Positions 57,239-64,000 of a DNA stretch of 64,000 nucleotides are shown here, piece after piece; within the stretch, counting starts at the first letter, position 1, and each line of letters starts with the position of its first letter. The notes beneath the pieces are model-generated. The model was given only the letters and a program-made list of their open reading frames with translations. It ran no database searches and was not told the DNA's origin. The position numbers and the translations under genes were made by a program. Origin of the DNA: Neonectria sp. B-13 (lineage: Eukaryota; Ascomycota; Sordariomycetes; Hypocreales; Nectriaceae); contig NOKP01000020.1 of NCBI GenBank assembly GCA_002682825.1, forward strand, positions 868,001-932,000, given 5' to 3'.

Positions 57239-58803
57239 AATGAACTTGGGAACCTTCGATAGAAAGAGGAATTATCTTAACTAAATTGAAATCAAAGCAA
57301 ACATGGCCGAGGGTGGACACCGAGACATCCGCGATTAGGAGCGTCGCGTCATGGGGATCGTCGGCGCTGAGCCCGAGGCCTGAGGTTGAATCAGACGTTG
57401 GGCGTGCCGCGCTAAGCCCGGCCAGGTATCGTTGCTCAAATCAGATGTACTTTTCGATGTGCGGGGAGGGCAGCGCCAAGGAAGTATTTGTGATAAGACA
57501 CGCGCGTCGCCGCGGCCTGCAGAGGGGATGCGGCTGTAACAGGTGCAGCCCCACAACAAGAGTCTGGATCGTCCGCTAAGACCAGAGCCGCCAACACTCC
57601 GGCAGGGTCGATGCGACGACAAACGGGAAGAGACATCTTGCGCCTCGATGAATTTGGGCGGGCTATGAACGAAACGGCAAAAATCCATGCATTTAAATTG
57701 AGAGGAACTTGTTTCTCGTGTCTATAAAACCATAAATGATACCGACAGACACAAGCCAGGTCGGTGATGAATATCGCGTCGAGGTCGTCTCTTCCGAATG
57801 CCTATTCTTGGGTTAGTGCTCCCCATCGTCTGGGCTTATTTGGGGCAGGCTTACCTAAACTTACCTACACTGGCTCCGTTACAGGTCCGCGGGGGGGCAG
57901 CTTTAGGGGGCCAACACCTGTGGCCCTGTGGACTCGGCGCCTGTGGATGGAGCTCATCACGGGCCGCCGTTGACTGCGGAAGTCGGGCTCCCCCTCTGCG
58001 CCTTTGGGCCACTCTGCGGCCTTAGAGGCTGATGACTCCAGTCATCAAGTTGCCCATACCATTCATGGGTTATGGACTCCCGAGGAGCCTGTGGAGGCGC
58101 CTAGCTACCTACCGGTAGTCTTGTAGCACACCAACTGATGGTGACACCTATGTACTAACAAAAAGCACCTCACTGCACTTGTACCTACAGCAGGGACCTA
58201 CCGTTGCACTGCACGCAGCATCAACAGTCTGCAGCACGCACCTCCAGAGCCCGGCGCATCACGCGCTAGCGTTCTTTTGTTGCCCTGTACTCGCCTGTCG
58301 ACTTGACCCCCGAGCCAATCAGGTCCCTGGATTTCTCTCCATGCTCCATCTGGCAGCGTTGCACCTCTCTCCACGCTCTGCCCTCGGGTGTGCTTGGCCG
58401 CTGTGGGCTAAGCCATGCTCGTGCCGCCGCGCCGCACCTTCATCGGTTCCAAAGTTCCCATTCCCATTCCCATTCTCGCTGCTTCATCCTCCCACTTCTA
58501 CATTTCCTCCTCCTCACATCCTCACTCCATCTCCCACCCGGATTCCCCTCCTCCCCCTCCCGCCTTCCGTCTTTCTCGCTCCCGCCCTCCGACAAGCCCG
58601 AAGACCGAGGCAGCTTGCCCTTCATCAGCTGTCAGTTGGCTTCGGCCTCTCGCTTCGGAGTAGCTAGCTCCTTCGCCCGCCTCGAGCTTGCTTTCCGCCA
58701 CCACAGCATCGGAGACGCGTTCCTGGATGGCATCCTTATAATGCTTTGCTCGTCACTCACCGTGTGATTACTCTACTTGCCCATTGCTCTCTCCTCCTTG
58801 ACC
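57239..58803. other. Divergent promoter region of ABHD-like gene and SWC3
   Basis: A 1.6 kb gap. The right half (58200-58800) is strongly CT-rich and contains overlapping frames up to 162 codons, rich in Pro, Ser and Leu. These are best read as SWC3 leader with possible upstream ORFs. Confidence 0.5.
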
Positions 58804-61124
58804 ATGGAGAGGAAGCGCAAGTTGCCCGCTCGGGCTGCTGCTCGTAGCGAGCACATTTCCAAAAAGCGCAACATCACGCCTCGAGAACGCTCTGCCACGC
58901 CTGTTGCCCCCCCACCACCACCTCCGCCGAAAGAGCCTTCGCCGCCGCCGCTACCCAGGTCGATTCAAGCTCGCCAGCCGCTTCCAACCGTTGAGGTCGC
59001 GCAGCCCGAGGACCTATCGACCAAAGAATATCAATCAGTGGGAGAGAGGTAAGTCGCTATACGAGCGTGATATTTCCCCTGATAGGGTCGGCTGCATACT
59101 GACAGACGCGTTCCTCTAGTGGTGTTCTCGCCGAGTCTCTCTCCCGGTCGCGTAATAAATGGATTAGTGACGGCTTATTCGCCAAATACTGGACCAAGCC
59201 TCATAAGCGCAAGGGCGTCGTCAATGAGGACCCGAAGAACCCCCCCAAAGACAGCATGTCTAAAGTCGGCACCATCACCATCACCATCGAGCCTCACATC
59301 ATCGAAGCTACCATGTATGTGGTCAAGGACCCCAAACCGAAACCCATTCCTCCCGCACAACAACCTCAGCAGCAGCCAGTCCGCCCCATCATCCAGTATG
59401 GTCCCCCGAACGGCTCAATGCCTCCCCCACCAACACCTGCGTCCGCAACTGCTACACCAACACCGAGCAACGCAGCCATTGCAAGGCCATTGGTCCAGAG
59501 CCCAGCCCAATCTCCGGCACAATCACAGTCACTACCCCGGCCACCTCATGAGCAAGTTGCCCCTCCGGCGCCCTCTCCAAAACTCGTGGCACGTCCTTTG
59601 GCGAACAACACGACGCCCTCGCCGAGTCCGAGTTACCCACCTAGACCTTATGTGGCTGGACCACCTGTGGCACCCTCTGCGACGCCTCCTCAGATACATC
59701 GTGCACCTTCGAACCCCCCGACCCATGGTGTGGTCTCGGCAGCACCTATGCACTCTGGTGGGATAGCTCCAGCGCCAGCAACGCCAGTGGCTCCAATGGC
59801 AGCCCCAAGGGCATCACCAGCTCCACGCCCACCCATGAGCACGCATTCAACACCTACAAACGGTTTAGCTAAACCAGCAACTCCTTCAACTACTCCAGCT
59901 GCCCCCGCCGCGAAACCCACTGCGAACGACCCTGTCATTGCTTTGCTTGCCCAAAAGGCTTCGGGAGACGCGGAACTTCGGGACCTGATGAAAAGAGTGG
60001 CGGTGGGTCAGGCGAAAGAAGGGGAACTTGCGCACTTTCAAAAGATCATCGACCAGCTGAATGCCGAATATCGAAGCAGGGGAGGCCAACAGGGCCCGTC
60101 GGCAGATAGGCTCCTTGTGGATGGCAGGACTGTCAAGTACTTTGCGGAGGAAGTCCGAACCATTCTGGACATTGTTCTCGCCTCGAATCCCCAACAGAAG
60201 TCCTCAGAGCTCCGACCACCGCCCCGGAGCGATCCTCTGGTCGTTTTGCTGGTCAAGACGGCACTTGAGGACCAGAAAACCAAGGATATGATCCGGCGAA
60301 TTGCCGAAGGACGTCCAGGTTTCACCGATGCAACGGATCTTAAAGATATTCTCGATAGGTTGCACCGGGATATGAAGACTGCCCCGCGTGCCTCGCCCGC
60401 ACCCTCGCAAATAAAACAGCAGCCGCCGAACGGAATAACTAACGGCCACGCAAGAGCTCCGGCTCCCCAAGTCACACCGCAGCCCAACCCTCAAGCATTG
60501 CGTTCCAAGGGTCCTCCGCCAACTCCCAAACCAGACATATCAGCCGTGGTATTTGATTTCGGGAATGGAGACCGTTTTCTTTTCCCCAAGTTCAGCATCT
60601 TGGAGTACCTGCCTACCTCGTCGGGCCAACAAGTCGTCGCGTCATTTCTGATTGTGCGCAAGGGCAGCATCTCAGAGTACGGAGGAGATCCTGAGCTTGA
60701 CTACTACCAGCCCATTACCATTCGGCTTTATACACAGACTGGTCGACATTTAGAAAACCTGGCAAGGGTGGTCGCTCCGCAAGATGAAGTGCGACGATAT
60801 ATGGATGATGTGATGGACAACATGACACGTGCCGAGTATGTCTTGCTAGCTATGAGACTGCCCCGCGCCACTAAGGATGGCGAGAAAGAGGCCAGCTCTG
60901 AAGAGCCCAAGACGAACGGCTTAACTCCAAAGCTCGAGGAGGGAGCCCCCGGACAGAAGTCTGGCTTGAAATCTTCGGTCCTCTGGACTACCAAAGGCAA
61001 ACCTGCAACGCCATCTATTGATGGGCATTCCCTCAGGCCCATCCGAGACCCTGAGCAGGAGATTCAATCTCGGTATCAGCGGCTTGTCAACTCTGTTGCC
61101 GCGAAAGACAGGGAAGCCGTATGA
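58804..61124 (+). CDS. SWC3: SWR1-complex subunit Swc3
   Basis: Two exons, 58804-59048 and 59120-61124, give 749 aa. The 71-nt intron splits a Ser codon. The N-terminus is basic and Pro-rich (KLPARAAARSEHISKKR). The Swc3 signature follows across the splice site: SGVLAESLSRSRNKWISDGL, then FAKYWTKPHKRKG (about 80-115). Residues 115-350 are a low-complexity Pro/Ala/Thr region. Two related blocks, NDPVIALLAQKASGDAELRD (about 353) and SDPLVVLLVKTALEDQKTKD (about 450), look like a duplicated helical motif. A conserved domain near VFDFGNGDRFLFPKFSILEY (about 575-680) ends the ordered part. In yeast Swc3 belongs to SWR1, the remodeller that puts H2A.Z into nucleosomes. The family call rests on the N-terminal signature. 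Confidence 0.85.
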
Positions 61125-62509
61125 CAACATGTTGTGACTTGATTTGGACGTTCATATACTGTGTATATACTTTTCATGATTGATTGGACCGAGTACATTA
61201 GGATTAGGGAGGCGCGGCGAGAATGGAGCACGGAGCAGGAAAATATGGATTAGGATTGGCGTAGTGATAATTTGGAAGCTCGAAGCACGAGCGAGGACTA
61301 TTCTGCACGTCCGCACTGATCGAGGGGCCTAGGATTACACAATACTAGCCACTTCGGACACATTTCTCTCCATTCCTCAAGTTAAGTTTGAAGTTTCAAC
61401 GCATTGCGAACGTTTCTTAGTGAAAGTACATTTCTGGTCGCTGTGGGTTCACTTCGGTATTTGTGTGAGTCGTGGGAAACACCTAGTCATGCGCAGATAT
61501 GCATAGAACCTATAGGTCCAATGTCCAAGCAATCACCATGTTTCCAAGCTCCCTGCTAATTTGGATGCAGTTATCTTTACGCACGTCCAGCGTTTATTCT
61601 GAATGATGGCGTTAGCCGCCCAGGCTGGAAGGGATTGGACTAAGAATAGGTTCAAGGTTTCCAGAGCTATCATAATCCTGGAGAATCTGACAACAAAAGT
61701 GGCTGCAGTTAGGCTTCTACTCCGCTTCTGAAGGAGGGTTGACTGTCGAGAAATCCGACAAATGATTACTACTGGCGCTTCAGGCTAAAGGTACTTTTTT
61801 GTTTTGCTATCGGGAAGTTGATAGTCTTGACATGTGCTCCTTGACTTGAATTCAACAAACATTAGGCTGGGATGGGAGAATGCGATGGTTATGTCTGCAA
61901 ACGTCAGTACAACACAAGTTTGAGACACCATGTTTTTGTTTTGAACGCTAATGACCTGCACGTCAAGGCTGGAAATGCTCATGGACGGGTCAACGCCAGC
62001 CATCTCCCCCTCCTACAACGCTATTTGGATTTCCAGATAGCACGCAGGTATAGCATCGAAAGCCAATCTGGCTTCGCAATGGAAACAGTACGACATATTG
62101 CTGACGAGGATTTCTCGGGTACTAAAACTTTATGGCCTTGCATAAAGTTTCATGACTTGGCGTTGACTTCAGTTGCAGCATAGGCAGGTCACTTGGCCAT
62201 CTATGACACGGAGACTAGAGCGTAGGAAAAGAAACATGTAATTGGCATTTCTCTCTACATTACCCCATTAGTTTCCACAATTATGAATCGGATTTTCCGC
62301 CTTATCTTTGGAAGGGGCATGTCTATGACGAAATTTAAATGCGGCATGTGAAGCTCCCTCAATGTAGATAGAAGATTGGGCAGCATGAGAGGAAGACGGT
62401 TTGACATCTACCTCGAGATTTAAGTATAAAGTACGACGTTATTTCCCCCTTTCTGGCATCTATCTTCTTCACCACAAACACAAACACAGCGACAGGGAAG
62501 ACAGCAACA
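61125..62509. other. AT-richer intergenic region
   Basis: It holds the SWC3 3' UTR and the promoter of the next gene. A 103-codon frame at 61872-62183 is unrecognised and unsupported. The sequence looks AT-richer than the left half of the window. A CACAAACACAAACACAG run occurs in the leader just before 62510. Confidence 0.45.
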
Positions 62510-62798
62510 ATGCGAGTATCACACGTCATCCTCTGGCCGGTATCGCTCGGCTTGGTCTCCGCCGCAGTCATGCGCCGGGACCCCGACCCAAGCCTCGCCC
62601 AACGAGACGCGGATCCTGAGTTCGTCGATCCTCAGGTCTTCGCTCGGGATCCCGAGCCCCGCCCCAAATTCGACTTGGAACTTTCCCTGGGACCCAAAGA
62701 AGATGAGGACAAATCGTACGTTGCAACTCAAACGCCTCTTCTCGAGGCTATGATCCTAACATTGTGTCAGTCTCAAAATAACTCACAGCACGGGTTAA
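62510..62798 (+). CDS. Candidate small secreted protein
   Basis: Two exons, 62510-62715 and 62771-62798, give 77 aa. The intron (55 nt) has a GTACGT donor, CTAAC branch point and GTCAG acceptor. If the intron is kept, the frame stays open and gives 98 aa with a different end. The N-terminus MRVSHVILWPVSLGLVSAAV is a plausible signal peptide. The mature part is acidic and has a loose repeat, RRDPDPSLAQ / RDADPEFVDPQVFA / RDPEPRP, with no cysteine. No domain is recognised. Size, secretion signal and isolated position in an AT-rich region resemble fungal small secreted proteins, but expression is unproven and the frame could be accidental. The Arg-Asp-Pro units have a single dibasic site (RR) near the signal, so processing into many peptides is not obvious. 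Confidence 0.5.
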
Positions 62799-63714
62799 GG
62801 GCATGACGGAAGTTGCACCATCACCAAGAGCGTCATTACGCTTGCGACAGTATAAATTGAGCCGGTCACTTATAAGCCGACGGAAATTACGTCCATTTGG
62901 GAATGGAACGACTGGACATGATAGTTCTGCGTCTGTTCTCATTAATAAATAAGAATAGTAATTACACTCCTTCGCAGCATGTTTATTGAAGCCTCTCACG
63001 CTGTAGCAAGTAATCTAGGGATAAGAACTAAACATAGCAGAGATGTTAAAGTGAAGCACAAATAGTAAACATGGCCTAAAATTTGCGATTGTCGAGTCGA
63101 GGACTGAAGTCATCAGGCGACTCAGATGGTGTGACTATCCCGAGATTTTTACGTAGAAAAAACCACACAGATCTAGGTGCGGTGGAATTGGGTTAAAAGG
63201 AATTGGACTGACTTTGAGGCGCAAATGATGTAGACTATCTGCACTGGTGCTCGTTGTTGACTTGAGCCAAACCGTGAGTCCGTGACTGAAATAATTTATT
63301 GTTTGGTAATTAGTTACCGGGTTCCCTCGCTAGGGATGGGGGAATCTTTCCAGTCACAAAGAGCTCGTTTCAAGAACCAGCTCAATTACTATTATCATTA
63401 AAAATAACTAAACGAATACTGTCTCTGATCAATCTTGTCTGCAAAGACGTCGTAATTGAAATGGGATGTAGTTGATTGCCGGCCCGACGAAAGCCCCGAA
63501 TCCACGTTGCGTCATCTCTTCGCGCCAAGAAAGGAGGTACGTATTGAGGTACGTACCGTCGGACTATGTCAGCGCCCGCCAAATGTCATGAACTCGCCAG
63601 GCTTCCAGCCTCCTTTAGTCAAATCATACACCCTCTCTCAATTGCCAGTGCTACTGGTGTGAAGCAAGTCTTACGTTTTCGAAGTGATGAGTGTAGAGCT
63701 GGCCGCCTCTCAAG
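62799..63714. other. AT-rich spacer and RTC5 promoter
   Basis: No supported coding frame. The stretch 62900-63450 is visibly AT-rich with many short A/T runs. The right end should contain the RTC5 leader. Confidence 0.5.
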
Positions 63715-64000
63715 ATGGGCCAGAGTCTTTCGGATGAGCAACCGCCACGGCGGACGCACGAGGAACTAAGCCACGAACTGGTAGGGTCCATGTCTCCATG
63801 ATAACACAGGTATCTTTGAGGCTCAATTGACTGACCCTTTGAAACAGGCACAGAGGTTCAAAGACAAGTGCTTCACCTCTCTCGAGTTCTACTCACTTAG
63901 GGATGTTTTCAAGTCCCTGGCCGACCAGCAGGACTCCATGAAGTACCTAAAGGAGGACACCATCGCGCGGTACCTGGAGATCCCGGACATCCTCCATGCA
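63715..64000 (+). CDS. RTC5: Rtc5-like TLDc protein, 5' part (cut by window end)
   Basis: Exon 1 (63715-63780) and the start of exon 2 (63848 to the window edge) give the first 73 residues. The 67-nt intron has a GTAGGG donor and AACAG acceptor and leaves the phase at zero. The protein starts MGQSLSDEQPPRRTHEELSH and joins EL to AQRFKDKCFTSLEFYSLRDV, then FKSLADQQDSMKYLKEDTIA and RYLEIPD. This is the N-terminal domain I recall for fungal restriction-of-telomere-capping protein 5. The TLDc domain would lie to the right, outside the window. The Met-Gly-Gln-Ser start is a myristoylation-type signal. Yeast Rtc5 is a myristoylated vacuolar protein that acts on V-ATPase assembly. The start is supported by that signal and by the phase. 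Confidence 0.82.

Noticed and set aside
61872..62183. A 103-codon plus-strand frame
   Set aside because: No family, no signal and no splice partner. It is in an AT-rich spacer.

Overview
The window is nuclear DNA of a filamentous ascomycete, most likely a Sordariomycete. Genes carry several short introns (mostly 49-125 nt) with GTRNGT-like donors, CTAAC-type branch points and CAG/TAG acceptors. Spacing is 0.3-3.8 kb, genes lie on both strands with no operons, and the families (Sin3, Swc3, Sas4, a DUF7707-type anchored protein, fungal NAT, Rtc5) are typical of Pezizomycotina. The species cannot be named from sequence alone. I rebuilt each gene by joining exons so that the phase closes exactly; total codon counts are integral for every spliced model given.

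Layout. 1-3.35 kb: no convincing gene. 3.35-4.28 kb (+): CIA2, cytosolic Fe-S targeting. 7.1-10.9 kb (-): SNU114, the U5 snRNP GTPase, divergent from ERG10 acetyl-CoA acetyltransferase (11.6-13.0 kb, +). 13.7-27.7 kb (-): three chromatin/transcription genes in a row on one strand, SIN3, TAF2 and a SAS4-like gene, followed by an IQM-like IQ-motif protein (28.7-30.5 kb, -) and a small PX-domain protein (31.2-32.0 kb, -). 32.0-35.8 kb: a 3.7 kb gene-poor gap. 35.8-36.5 kb (+): a Cys-rich DUF7707-type GPI-anchored protein. 38.1-39.7 kb (+): choline/ethanolamine phosphotransferase. 40.3-51.4 kb is more accessory: a short-chain dehydrogenase, a Ser/Thr-rich protein with a GPI-like tail, a decayed amidase relic, SWP1 of oligosaccharyltransferase, an arylamine N-acetyltransferase and a secreted glutaminyl cyclase. 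51.4-61.1 kb: an alpha/beta hydrolase, N-myristoyltransferase, an ABHD12/13-like membrane hydrolase with an 8-nt microexon, and SWC3 of the SWR1 complex. The last 3 kb hold a candidate small secreted protein and the first two exons of RTC5, cut by the window edge.

Functional threads. SIN3, TAF2, SAS4-like and SWC3 all act on chromatin or Pol II initiation. SNU114 drives splicing. SWP1, EPT1/CPT1, NMT and the glutaminyl cyclase serve protein modification and membrane synthesis. Rtc5 begins Met-Gly-Gln-Ser, a myristoylation-type N-terminus, and NMT lies 9 kb away.

I found no new multi-gene system, CRISPR array, intact transposon, rRNA or tRNA. The most useful observations concern gene structure. 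Three introns (TAF2, SDR, NAT) are multiples of three without stop codons and vanish inside uninterrupted reading frames. A microexon encodes Phe-His-Gly of a hydrolase oxyanion motif. Introns in SIN3 and the small secreted protein stay open when retained. One tandem repeat sits in the TAF2 tail, and one amidase gene is broken.
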